Shown here one piece after another: positions 45,899 through 55,913 of a DNA stretch of 64,000 bases. A model generated the notes under the pieces. It ran no database searches and was not told the origin of the DNA. It was given only the letters and a program-made list of their open reading frames with translations. Source of the DNA: Viola odorata (taxonomy: Eukaryota; Streptophyta; Magnoliopsida; Malpighiales; Violaceae). Where the stretch lies: positions 37,575,514 through 37,639,513 of the forward strand of contig OY829537.1 in NCBI GenBank assembly GCA_963691705.1, in the 5' to 3' direction. The stretch's first letter is position 1. Every line of letters begins with the position of its first letter. Position numbers and translations under genes: made by a program.

Positions 45899-48004
45899 TC
45901 AGCCCCTTTCCCCATCCGGAGTGGAAGAATCGTTCCCACCTTTGCCAACCTCATCCATGACAACAGAAACGTAATCAGCAATCTGGGCCGGATCAGAAGG
46001 ATTACCTTTGAAACGGGTTGCAAATCCAGAAACAAAGGCCTCCAAAACCTTCTTCTTTCGCAGCTCTTCCCTTAATAGTGCCCTGGCAGACTCTTCATCT
46101 CAGGCCAGCATCTCCTCGCGAAGAAGAAGATTCTTTTTTCTCTTTAACGATAACTCGGCCTCCAGAACCTCCATTCTCGCTCTCCCGGCAGACTTTTCTC
46201 TATTTAGCTCCTTTTGAGACTCGTCATAAAGACGCGTTAGCAGTCTCGCATGGTCCGCCGACTTATCAAGTTGCACCTTTTGAACGCGCATTGCGTTAGA
46301 GAAATTTCGTGACTCGCGATCGTGAATATCGAACAGATAGTTCAGATAGCGGAAGTTATCCAGGGAATCATTCACAACATGTCGAAGACGAGCTGCTGGA
46401 GGAAGCTGAAGGAATTTCTCTTTCCCTGACCGAGAGCTCATCATTTCCCCTATTAGGGGCGCGGTAAACTCATCTCTAGAAAAGGGTTGAGGAACCCCGG
46501 CAGCGCGAAGACCGTCGAAACAGAACCCTGCCAAGTTCATGCGATAGGCTGGGGCATCGTTAGGACCACCATAGGAAAGATTGATTGGCGGAACTGAACC
46601 CTCAGTAAGCACATTCGTGATAGGAGTAAAGAATAGCTCGGGAAGGGCTCTAGGCGACAGCCCAGCCGCTGAGTCCGCAGCAGAAGATGTGGTCGTCACG
46701 TCGGGAATGCAATGAGAAATTGGGGAATCAGGAACGACAGCTGTAGGAGGAGGACATGCTGTCGGAGGAATCTCCACCTCGGTAAAACAAGTGGCGGCTG
46801 GCACCCCAATAATTTTCTCTGGCTGGGAAGTCCTTCCCCTAGGAGAAGCGACAGGTGTAGAACCAGTTGCCGCGTCAGCAGAAGACGTCCCGATAGCCTG
46901 TTCGCTCGCATCCACTCGGAGCCTTTTCCGACGCAGGGAAGAAGCAATGGAAGAGGCATGACAAAGGTCAGGCTTAGCATCTGTATCCTGATCGTCACTA
47001 TCGACCAACCTTGTCGCAGTTTGGCTAGATTCCGCCCCCTTGCGACGATCCGGTAGCCAATTCTCCACGAAGCGAGAAGCTCGAGCGGAACCGCCGAACC
47101 TTCGCCCTCCTTGGGCAACCGTTTCGGTTCTCCTCCTGGGAGGCTGAGCGCGTCCCTGATTGGACCCTCCAGCAGGAGGGGAAGTTGGTAAAGTTTGGAG
47201 CGGTACAACATTCAATGGAACGCCGGTATCACCTGGGAACCGAGTGTTAGCATACTAAAAAAAAATAAAATTTTTATTATGAAAAGAGCCAGACTCACCC
47301 ATAACGCACTCCTCTAGAGGCTTGAATAAAGCGAAGTCGTGGATGCGATAGCAGGTGTCCTCGTCTAACAAAGCGTTAGCCTGCTCCAGCTCAGCTCTGG
47401 TTAATATCGCGGGATTCTTCCAAATGGGGCCTATGAGCTCCTGATTGAAATTAATACGCCACAAACGAGACGGTAGCTCAAGAGCGAAGAAACTAGTCTT
47501 CCAGTCAGCCACACCCTTCTCAAAGCCGCGAAACTGCTGCCAGAACGACTGCACGAACGCGTCATCCCATCGAGGAGTGATTTCGATTAAACAATTATGA
47601 CAACTCATACTAAAGAATTTGAGAAATAAATTGAGAGATGGGGTGAGAATGTTCTTCAACTCGCAAGCGCGAAGAAAAGCATAAACCGCACACCAGGAAG
47701 AAGGAGTTATCTGGGCAGGATTAAGATTATACTCCCGCAGTAGCGTTAGTACTGATTCATGAACGGGAAAACGGAAACCATAAAGGAACATCTTAAAATA
47801 AAGTAGCCTACAAGAACCCCATGCCGAATTATGAAGCCGCATGTAGCTTTCAGGAGCAGAGGGTTCGTGCCAGGGAGGAAAGGTGATACCGTGTTCCTCC
47901 AGTTCGGCCTTCAGAACCACATCGCAGGTAAAAACACTTGGCGATTGAGCGACCTCTGGATCCATGGGTTTCCAGAGGACCTGGCGAGGCCTATTTCTAA
48001 CCAT
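45899..48004 (-). pseudogene. Antisense gene A: two exons, PF04195-like N-terminus, coiled-coil C-terminus
   Basis: Exon 1 48004-47299, exon 2 47232-45899; the total of 2040 nt is exactly 680 codons. Splicing joins a phase-1 G to GT and restores a Gly codon, whereas reading through the intron gives a stop after 14 codons. Exon 1 carries KAELEEHGITFPP, YFKMFLYGFRFPVH, LNPAQITPSSWC, ITPRWDDAF. Exon 2 is Ser/Pro/Thr-rich, with a basic RRKRLR run, then a coiled coil. One TGA at 46100 interrupts it 67 codons before the end and fits CGA to TGA. Paralogue of gene B and homologue of 1-664. Function unknown. Confidence 0.75.
47233..47298 (-). other. Intron of antisense gene A (66 bp)
   Basis: Donor ATGG|GTGAGT, acceptor GGTTCCCAG|GT on the minus strand. 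It is AT-rich with a T-run (47260-47270) ahead of the acceptor. An upstream AG after the T-run would put a stop in frame at once, so the CCCAG site is chosen. Confidence 0.75.
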
Positions 48005-48486
48005 AATAAGCCAGCAAAAAGGGAAAATCTGAGAAGGATTAAAGTGGTACCTTAGATGGAAAGATCTACGGGAGAATCAGCAGAGGACGGCGGACGGACG
48101 GAAAGTTATTCGGAGAAGAAAGCGAAGGAAGACGAAGGGAAAAATTCAAAGCGGGGGCAAAAAGTTTTGGAAAGAGAAAATGGTCCTTTTTAAATGATTA
48201 AAATGCCACCGCATTAATTAAGCCGCCAGTCATGCAAGGACGCGTGGAAAAAGAAATTGGCCACATGGAAAGCATTAAAGAACTCGAACAGAGAAGTTAT
48301 TTCCCTAAAAGAACGACAGAGTTGACCCAGTCAAAGTAACCGCGAAACGATTGCCTCGGTAAGGCTAACCGCTTGCGTTAGCTGTCAACAAGACCAGCAG
48401 GCTAATGGGAAATAACGACAAAAGAAAAAGGCAGAAAACATCATCTCATTCATAAAATGCCAACAGGCATATACAACACAAAGTCG
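48005..48486 (-). other. Spacer upstream of antisense gene A
   Basis: Minus-strand AT-rich tract CATTTAAAAAGG near 48188-48200 and possible leader donor AAG|GTACCA near 48047-48056. No coding sequence is seen. Confidence 0.35.
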
Positions 48487-48939
48487 TTAATCCTCATCAG
48501 CCCAGTCCGCGCCATAGCAGTAATCATAGTCCTCCGGGGACGATGGTAATCCACTGTTGTAGGAAAGGGAATATTCGGCAGGTTTAGGCACAAGCTTTGT
48601 CGCGTGGGCTACCATCTTGTCATAACAGGCACGAGAACTCTCCCCGATAGTAGAAGCTACCGTCCTCAAGTCAGTGCCACGAGTAAGGGCCTCTTTCTCG
48701 GAAGGAGGAGGAGGGGCAGACGGTGACGTTTCAACACCTTTCGATAGCATCAGGTAGTGGGGCACAAAGCCTGCAAAGAAGGACTCAAAGGTCTGCTTCT
48801 TCGCTTTCACTAGCTTCTTGCGACCCTGGCGTCTAGCGAGGTATTTGGTAGGTCTCCACGGTGGTGTCAGAAGGGGATCATCCGAATTCGGCGAAGTCGG
48901 AGGAGTTGGCAAGGAATCGCGCTCATAAAAATCTGTCAT
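48487..48939 (-). CDS. Antisense ORF3 of E2, 150 aa, unknown function
   Basis: ATG at 48939 is chosen because the homologue in Tat-A (1168-1590) starts there; 39 upstream in-frame codons are leader. Features: a Thr/Ser-Pro block (LPTPPTSPNSDDP), a strongly basic stretch (RRQGRKKLVKAKK), a Ser/Pro-rich middle and an acidic end (DWADED). The frame is intact while gene B and gene A beside it are broken. A TATTTAA tract at 49007-49013 lies 68 bp upstream. A nuclear role is a guess from the basic run. Confidence 0.65.
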   Translation of the reverse strand: MTDFYERDSLPTPPTSPNSDDPLLTPPWRPTKYLARRQGRKKLVKAKKQTFESFFAGFVPHYLMLSKGVETSPSAPPPPSEKEALTRGTDLRTVASTIGESSRACYDKMVAHATKLVPKPAEYSLSYNSGLPSSPEDYDYCYGADWADED

Positions 48940-49427
48940 TCTGACCTGCAAAAAAGAAAGAGAAGGAAAAGAGGAAGATGAACAGGGAAAGGGGAAAGCA
49001 TTTCCCTTAAATAGCTGAGGAAGCACTCCGATCCTCACGCAGATCCTGAGAAACAATTAAGATGCCTGGGAGAAATAACCGCAATAGCAGAATCCGATCC
49101 GGCACAAGCATAGCTACTCGATAAATGCGCCAATCAAAAGGCACCAAACAACCACCCAGTCACTTGTTCCTGGAAAACGGCCCTGGAAACAGTTGAGACA
49201 GAACATTCATTGAACATAACCACGACAATGGCTATGTCCTGAGGCGGGCTCATTTTCAGTTGGGCTCATAATGAATATCCCAACTAAAGCATCAAGGGAT
49301 CGAGCGGGAAAAAGAAGATTCGATAACAAGTGGAAGCAACCATTTATTTATGGCCTAAGCGGCCGAAGAAGTCTAGGAATATACAAAAAACATAAAAGAA
49401 AATAACAAGATGAGGCAAAGGCAGCGG
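48940..49427. other. Spacer between ORF3 and ORF4 of E2
   Basis: Non-coding. Contains the ORF3 upstream tract 49007-49013 and a copy of the 22-bp motif at 49245-49266. Collinear with 1591-2098 of Tat-A. Confidence 0.45.
49245..49266 (-). promoter_or_regulatory. Conserved 22-bp Tat motif, internal copy of E2
   Basis: Identical to 49987-50008 and 2666-2687 over all 22 positions. It lies about 230 bp upstream of the ORF3 AT-box on the minus strand. Confidence 0.5.
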
Positions 49428-49811
49428 TCAAGCATTAGATCCAGCGTCATCTTCCCCGGGCACAACAGGAACCTCCCTCAAAGCATCAGCAACGGAGGTC
49501 AACTCGGCCGAACAGGCCCTCATGCCCTTCAAGCAGCAGGCCAATAGGTCCTTCCTCTGCTGCAGCATCGAAGCTACCACATCGAGATGAGCAGTAGTGA
49601 TGGCCAGCTTCGCCAAGCTCTCCAGAGGGCTAAAGTCCTCCAAAGATATCCCCAGCTGTTTAGACAAAACAGGAGTCAGAATTCCCTGCAATTCCAGAAC
49701 GTCCTCGGAGGTCTTAAGGATCATCCTCTCCAGGAAACCGATATCGCCCTCAGTAAGGTTCTTCAGGGTCAAAGTCTTAGAGATCAGGAAATTTCTGGTC
49801 AGCTCATCCAT
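49428..49811 (-). CDS. Antisense ORF4 of E2, 127 aa, unknown family
   Basis: ATG at 49811, 61 bp downstream of a minus-strand TATAAATT box, conserved with Tat-A. The protein has two conserved blocks: N-terminal LTRNFLISK..LKNLTEGDIGFLE with KTSEDVLELQG, and C-terminal RKDLLACCLKGMR with ELTSVADALREVP and DDAGS. Predicted mostly helical, no signal peptide or membrane segment. The frame is complete. No family recognised. Confidence 0.7.
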   Translation of the reverse strand: MDELTRNFLISKTLTLKNLTEGDIGFLERMILKTSEDVLELQGILTPVLSKQLGISLEDFSPLESLAKLAITTAHLDVVASMLQQRKDLLACCLKGMRACSAELTSVADALREVPVVPGEDDAGSNA

Positions 49812-49871
49812 AGTGAAAGGTGGAAAGAAAGGACGAAAAGGTGTGGAGAAATTCACACAAAAAGAAGCTTC

Positions 49872-49879
49872 AATTTATA
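49872..49879 (-). promoter_or_regulatory. TATA box of antisense ORF4 (E2)
   Basis: TATAAATT on the minus strand, 61 bp upstream of the ATG; conserved with 2540-2547. Confidence 0.5.
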
Positions 49880-49986
49880 GCTCCTGGACAAGTATAGTCA
49901 GGGTCAGCTTGTTTCCTGACAAAGAGCCGCTCCGGTACGAAGAGAAATAACACATGAAGAAGAGGCGATAGCCCTTGGTAAACACT

Positions 49987-50008
49987 CGGGCTCATTTTCA
50001 GTTGGGCT
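49987..50008 (-). promoter_or_regulatory. Conserved 22-bp Tat motif, LTR-proximal copy of E2
   Basis: Ends two bases before the 3' LTR, exactly as in Tat-A. It occupies the polypurine-tract position without being purine-rich. Confidence 0.5.
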
Positions 50009-50010
50009 TA

Positions 50011-50569
50011 TGATAACAATCCACCTAACGACAAGGGTATTTCCGTCTCTTATCCCGCATGGAAAGATCGGAACCACTGTTCCTACCTTCACGGTAGGGT
50101 CGAGGCTATCATCTCCCCCGTTAAGAGGCTAACGCTAGGAGAGCTGACATCACGAAGGGGGGGTCCCCACATCCACCTTCTGGACAACTAGAGGTGCCAT
50201 CCCACCCCAAGGGAAACACACCAACCGTTACCTCGCCTGGGTAACAACCATGTCTCCACGCACCGCCCTGACGGTATATCACAACATGGGCAAACCCCTG
50301 CCCCTGACGGGACCGGTTGCTCCCTAGCAAACTTACTCGCGCGGAAACGCTTCTTTCATCTATAAATACCTCCCCCACAAAGGAGGAAGGTAAGCACGAA
50401 TTACTGGCCCAAGCTCTGCCAAATTCACTACACATACTAACTTAAGCATCGGAGTGTTTCCGCCGGAGACCCCCTCCGGCGTATTGCAGGTACTGCGGAC
50501 CGCCGCGGGCACTGATCTGAGAGGACCAATTTCTCCATATATCCTTCGGCATAAGACAAATTCTTATCA
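50011..50569 (+). repeat. 3' LTR of E2 (559 bp)
   Basis: Same length as the 5' LTR, with 11 differences by eye, nine of them transitions and about half at CpG sites. Followed by the ttagg duplication. Confidence 0.95.
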
Positions 50570-51854
50570 TTAGGGTTGGTATTTTGGAGGTCTCTTGGGG
50601 AGTGTATGGTTTGGGGTCGAGTGGGTCGGTGTAGTTTGGTCGGGAGTCAGTTGGTTTGGTATAGCTTGGTTTAGAGGTGCTTGTTTGCCAAGGCTTTTTG
50701 GTATTGGTCACATAGTGTGGAGTAGAAGAAGAAGTAGTATTGATAAAGTTTCAGGATTTAGAGCTTACTTGGCGTTCTAGTTTAAGGGCTAGGTGATATA
50801 TCTCCTCGAGTGTATTGTAGGTAAGGAAGTCGAACTGTAGGGAGATTTCCTTGCGAAGACCACCAAGAAATCGGGCCATAGTTGCCTCACTACTCTCTCG
50901 TACATCCAATCGCGTCAACATGGACAACATCTCATGGTAAAACTCCATGACACTTTTACTTCCTTGATACAATCGTTGGAGTTTCTGATGTAAATCTCGG
51001 AGGTAGTAGACCGGCACAAACCGTCGCCGCATCTCCTCCACCAGTTCAGTCCAAGTCATTTTTGGTGGTTCATCGTCCAATCTTCTATTGATTAGGACTC
51101 TCTCCCACCACTGTATGGCCAAACCTGTGAACTCAACAACAGCCAAACGACACTTCCTTTCTTTCGAGTCAGTGTAACATGTAAATATCCTTTCCATCTT
51201 ACTTTCCCATTCATAATAAACATCAGGGTCGTCGTTACCCTCAAAGGATGGAAGAAAAAATTTAATACTGGAGGGATTGTCATACCGTTCCTCATGTCGA
51301 GCTGCCCTTCGAGCCTCTCTTAGAGGTTCATGCCGTGATGCGTCAAAGAAAGGCGTTTGACGTGATGGAATATGTGACCGAGGGAGGATCAGATTGGACA
51401 CGAATGGGTGGTATGGTGGTGGCATATAGGAATTTGCGTGGTGGAGTGAAATGTTAGGCCCTCGGTTAGACGTGTTGTTTCGAGTTCGATTTAGTGGTTG
51501 GGATGTTTGGGGCATTTTAGGGGGTGGGCGGTTATGTGATTGGCGATCCTCCTCGTTGTCGCTACTATCAGTATGGGCATAGACACCTTCAGTGTTGCTA
51601 TTAAAGGGAGGACTATATAGGAGTTGATTCCTTGGATCGGTGGATCGGGTTCTTTGTTGGAAGTGGGGAAATGTAGGGGTTCTTTGTAGTAGTGGTGTTT
51701 GTAGTGGTGGGGGTGTTTGGGCTTGTCGAGTTTCGTTGGCCTCGAGCCTAGCCATCATTTTCTCCAATATGGAGCTAATGTGGCTCATGTTTGGATCGGG
51801 CGGTGGGGGTGGTACTTCCGAATGTTCTTCGGTAATGGTAGGGTCGTTGGACAT
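50570..51854 (-). pseudogene. gag: E1 gag, right of E2
   Basis: ATG at 51854 (MSNDPTITEEH), Pro/Gln-rich N-terminal part, then the gag core (FFLPSFEGNDDPDVYYEWE, FTGLAIQWWERVL, RRRFVPVYYLRDLHQKLQ, MARFLGGLRKEISLQFDF), open to 50751. The final part 50711-50570 continues after a break to the E2 insertion point, beyond which the zinc knuckle lies at 35345-35300. Apart from that break the core is intact. Confidence 0.85.
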
Positions 51855-52486
51855 GATGTGTACCTGAACAAAGAAAATAAACACAAAGGAGAACTAAAAG
51901 GTGTTTGTTAGTACCCTTCCTCACGTGTTTACACTCTTCCCTCTATTGTTCTCACCAAAATCACACAAAAACAAAGTTAATGCCAATTTTAGTTTAAAGA
52001 CTCAAAGAATGATGAGCACTTTAGTGACACACAATGAAAACTCGACACACAAAGAAAGGTATGGAAAATTAAGGTAATAACATGAACAAAGTGAAGTTAT
52101 GCACTTACCTTAATTTGTAGTAGAAAAGATGTGGAATCAATAATGGAAAACTTACAAAGACTCGAATGAAGAATGGCGCAAAAGGGTTGTTGTTTAGGAA
52201 GCCGAAAGAAAAGCTTGACTCGTCCAATTTAAGACCACGTCAAGTGTTGAAAAGCTTACCTAGCGATCTTGCCCCTTGCTTTTGACTTGTGTCGATCTTT
52301 GATTTTATTTTATTTTTTAATTTTTTGTGATCACAAGTGAAGGGTCGCTCAGATCGTAGATAAATAGTAAAGAAAATAAAATTTGCGTTAGTGGCAAAAT
52401 TTATACAATGGATAATGAATTTTGGAAAATTGAAAAGGAATTGATTAGAGCAATTTTGAATGTTTACCAACCTTCGAGACAGTCGA
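51855..52486 (-). other. E1 leader
   Basis: About 0.6 kb between gag start and primer-binding site, AT-rich, no gene. Confidence 0.6.
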
Positions 52487-52498
52487 GCTCCGCTACCA
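52487..52498 (-). promoter_or_regulatory. Primer-binding site of E1
   Basis: TGGTAGCGGAGC on the minus strand, two bases from the LTR. Confidence 0.75.
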
Positions 52499-52500
52499 CG

Positions 52501-53592
52501 TGTTAGGATCCTTCAATGTTGAATTTGCAAGGAACTAGTCTCGATTGGGGATGGCTCGGATAATGAAGGATTATGGCGTTCTTGTTGAAATTTGGCGCAG
52601 CGGGAAATTGTAATGGAACGATGTAGGAATTTTAAGAAAATACTTTTGGAATTTTGATTCAAGATTAATGGTTCTTGAATCGGGAATTTTAGAAGTGAAA
52701 GATGGAAAATCAAATGAGCAAGTAAATTCAAGAAAACCCTCTCGTTAACTAGAACGAGCAACCTTTCTATATTGAATATATTCAAAAAATAATCGATCTC
52801 AAACTTGCAATGGAAATGCTAGTTTGAAGCCGAAAATTTACAAGAAATTTAGGGAAAGAAAGCAAGAAATTACAAGAATTAATTAAGCTAAAATTGGCTT
52901 CTAGATTGAGTGTTTATCAATGATAAAAAACGAGTATTAAATGAGAACGAAGGCATCTATTTATAGCTTAGGAAAATCCAAGGTGAGGAGACTATTCTGC
53001 CCTTGGTTGGTGGAGTGAAATTGGTGGCCGGACACGACGCTGGCAGCGTGGGGGAGTGCCAGCTGGGCCTGACCAGGTCTTGCAGAGGCTTGTGCGCGGA
53101 GTGGAGGCGCTGCATGGCTCGGATTGCGCAGAGGCATGTGTGCATTGGGCTGGGCGGTTGGAGACCGGATCTTGCGGACGGAGGTACAGGTGCGTTGCTA
53201 GCGTGGGCAGGGTCTTGTGGGCTAGCTGGCATGGGCGTGGGCCAGTTCTTGCGGCCGAGGGCGAGGCCGCATGGCAGGTTGGAGGCGGCGTCGCAGATTG
53301 GGAAAGATGGCCTTGGACGACGCCGTTTGAGGGCAGGCGTTTGACACACCTCTTAAGCCTCATGGCGTGTGACACGTCGTTTGGGAGGCTGGTGTGTGAC
53401 ACGTCTGTCAAGCCTTGGGCGTGTGACACGTCTCTCGAATTGATTTTGGTCAATGTATTTGCTTGCATAAATAGACTCCACTGGTCCTTGGGCATTGGGC
53501 GAGCCTCCTCGTGGCGCAATTGTTGAAGCATAAACGCCACGAGTTTTTGGCGTCGATTTCGAGTGCGCGATGCGATCGGTGTGATCATATCA
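52501..53592 (-). repeat. 5' LTR of E1 (1092 bp)
   Basis: TATAAATA box on the minus strand at 52958-52965. Fewer gtgtgacacgtc units (about 53336-53433) than the 3' LTR, and a 31-bp segment near 52590 is absent relative to 30570-30600. The minus strand has a 198-codon open frame (52992-53588) that corresponds to the pol tail extended into the LTR and includes DVSH repeats. Confidence 0.9.
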
Positions 53593-54478
53593 GCAAGGTC
53601 TTTAGATCCAAATTAGGTGCCTGCACAACAGAAGGGGGAAGTTTAGCATGCTCAATAGAAAGAGGCGAAATAACGGGGTTAGAGGGGATAAGAGAATGCT
53701 CTTCCAAAGCAGCAACAACTCCGTGTAACTCGAGTGGAGTCACGAATTTAGAATCCAAGATGTCCAGAACTGCGGATGTAATTCCTCTATCTAGGGCAAG
53801 CTGCAGAGGGTCAACAGAGTATAAGTCAGATATTTCTTCAACGTTAGGGTCAATTATATCAATGAATTTAACGCTGGCAAATTCAGAAGGGTAACGAATA
53901 GCATCAAGCATGCTAAATGTTTTGATTTCCCCATCAAATTCAAGAGTGATAGAGGCATCATGAACGTCTATCTTATCCCTAGAAGTCCGAAGAAGTGGCC
54001 TACCCAAAAGTACATCTGAGGACTTTGTGGACTCCTCATCTTCCATGCTGATCACATAAAATTTGGCCGGGTATAAGAACTCTCCAACCTGCACCAAAAC
54101 ATCTTCGATAACGCCCTCAGGGTATACAACAGAGCGGTCGGCCAACTAGATGACAACTCGGGTTGGATTGAGTGGACCTAGGCCTAGGCAGTTGTATATC
54201 GTCAAGGGCATGACGTTGATACTTGCACCAAGATCACACATGGCTTTGCCAATATTAGTGGTACCAATCTTACAAGGGATGATGAACATCCCTTGATCCT
54301 TACATTTTGGTGGGATCTTCCTTTGGATGACGGCAGAGATGTTAACTCCCACACTAATATTATTCACTCCTGCCAATTTACATTTGTTAGTGCATAAAGA
54401 CTTTAAGAATTTGGCATAATGAGGAATATTTTTAATAGTCTGCAGAAGAGGGTTGTTAACTTGTACTTTACTGAACAT
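53593..54478 (-). pseudogene. A3 protease
   Basis: KIGTTNIGKAMCDLGASINVMP (catalytic Asp in D-L-G) at about 54290-54220, DRSVVYPEGVIEDVLVQV and DVLLGRPLL in the next frame. A TAG at 54146 divides it, one C-to-T change from CAG. The left edge carries the E1 duplication gcaag. Confidence 0.75.
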
Positions 54479-55913
54479 GTCATAAATCTCCCGATCCTCT
54501 TTGTTCTTTTTTTTATTTTGACTAACCCTTGAGGAAACAGGGGCTCAAGCACCTTCATGATGAATTCTTCAATAAATTCTGGGATTTCTTTGACCTTTCT
54601 TGGAGAGCCATGTCGCCTGGCGTAGTGAACACGCTTCTCTTTTTATACGTTTGCTTTGGCTTCTTTTGGATCGGGCACGGGTTCAAGAAGTTCAATGTCT
54701 AGGCCTGGCTGCTCATGGGTTTGTACTTGTGTACCGCTACGAAGTGACATGGCACATGCTCCATGTTTTAGATTGGCTTCTATTTGGGGTGGTAGCCTTC
54801 CTCCGTTCTTCAACTCCTTCACTTCTGCAGTTAAAATACTCATCTGTTTTTGCATCTCAAGCATAATGTTTTTACCTCATCGGGTAGTCGTTATTGAGGT
54901 AGTTTTGACATGGCCTGAAGCTCTATAGATTAAATGGCGGCTGCTGTTGATTCTGGAAGGGGTGTTGCGGCTGCTGCTGACTAGGCCTAGATGCTTGAGG
55001 ATTATTTCCATAGCTGAGGTTTGGGTGCCTCCATCCATTGTTGTAGTTCTGGGTATATGGTTCAAATTTCCTAGGTGCACTGTTGTAATTGCCAACGACA
55101 TTGACTTGTACTTCATCGGGAATATGGAAGCAGGCGTCGGCTGGGTGGTTAGTGGAATTACAGAAGTCACACGCTTTGATCTGGACAGGCTGTCCCAAGG
55201 AAAGGTTTTGGATCATCCCAGTAATGGTGGACAATTGGCTTTCTATGGCAGCAGAGCATACATCCAGGGTCACTGCATTCTTAGCCACAAGTTCTAGGAT
55301 GACTTTTGCCCCAGGTGGTGAGAGAGCAACTAGGGACCCATTGCTCGCTGCGTCTACCAAGGATTTGTCTCGCCCCTGAAGTCCTTCGTAGAAGCATTGG
55401 ATCAAGGTATGGTCAGCAAGTTTGTGAGAAGGGTAGAGGGCTTGCATCTTCTTGAATCTCTCATAGTACTACCCGAGGTTCTCATTATCCTTCTGAACAA
55501 TAAACACTAGTTTCTTACGGGTAACACTAGCCATCGAGCTAGGGTAATACTTGTCTATAATTCATTAAATATATCGGCCTATTTGGTTATCGATAGGGCC
55601 GGTAGATCGTAGAGCCAATTTTTGGCCTCATCCTCGAGTGACCACATGAAGGCTCTCAACTTGGCATGGTTGATGCTCACCTGAGGTGGTTTCATGGCCT
55701 CACAAATAGAATGTAACGATGACAAGTGTCAAATGGAGGGATTTGGGTATCCCATGAAACTTGGGCAGGTGGTGGAGGATGGAGGATTTGATAACCCAGT
55801 CATGTTCTACTATGGGCAATGCTATGCAGGTAGTGGTCATTTCAGTGGTGGAATTTAGGTCCTCTATGGATTGGTTGTTTACAACTCCGGGTTGTTCAGC
55901 CATGTTGGGGTGT
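54479..55913 (-). pseudogene. gag: A3 gag, left of G4
   Basis: MAEQPGVVNNQSIEDLNS at 55903 and HDWVIKSSILHHLPKF (to 55700), then ALYPSHKLADHTLIQCFYEG, ACDFCNSTNHPADACFH (a C..C.....H....C knuckle) and the Gln-rich C-terminus (55447-54923), then 54864-54643 (LEMQKQMSILTAEVKELKNGG). Several frame breaks lie between. Interrupted by G4 ten bases upstream of the MAEQ codon. Confidence 0.75.

Larger units (their letters stand above)
35385..50569 (+). mobile_element. E2: Tat-lineage element with an antisense gene cluster (15.2 kb)
   Basis: Two 559-bp LTRs, TGATAA to TTATCA, flanked by ttagg (35380-35384 and 50570-50574). Sense gag-pro (36131-38605) and pol (38602-41895) are followed by a minisatellite and four antisense genes. 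I count 11 LTR differences (9 transitions), about 2%. At an assumed plant rate of 1.3e-8 per site per year that is under one million years. The extra archaeal-type RNase H in pol fixes the Tat lineage. Confidence 0.95.
30481..53592 (-). mobile_element. E1: CRM-like element hosting E2
   Basis: LTRs at 30481-31687 (3') and 52501-53592 (5'), ends tgttag and TATCA on the plus strand, flanked by gcaag on both sides (30476-30480, 53593-53597). The body runs gag, protease, RT, RNase H, integrase on the minus strand and is split in gag by E2 (ttagg duplicated). Its LTRs differ by point changes and length changes, so it is clearly older than E2, as nesting requires. Confidence 0.9.

Noticed and set aside
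47233..47275. Acceptor at the T-run AG in the gene A intron
   Set aside because: It leaves an in-frame stop within three codons; the CCCAG site downstream restores the frame exactly.
42854..49811. Antisense genes as captured host genes
   Set aside because: The same set occurs in an independent diverged Tat element in the same order, so they belong to the lineage, whatever their ultimate origin.
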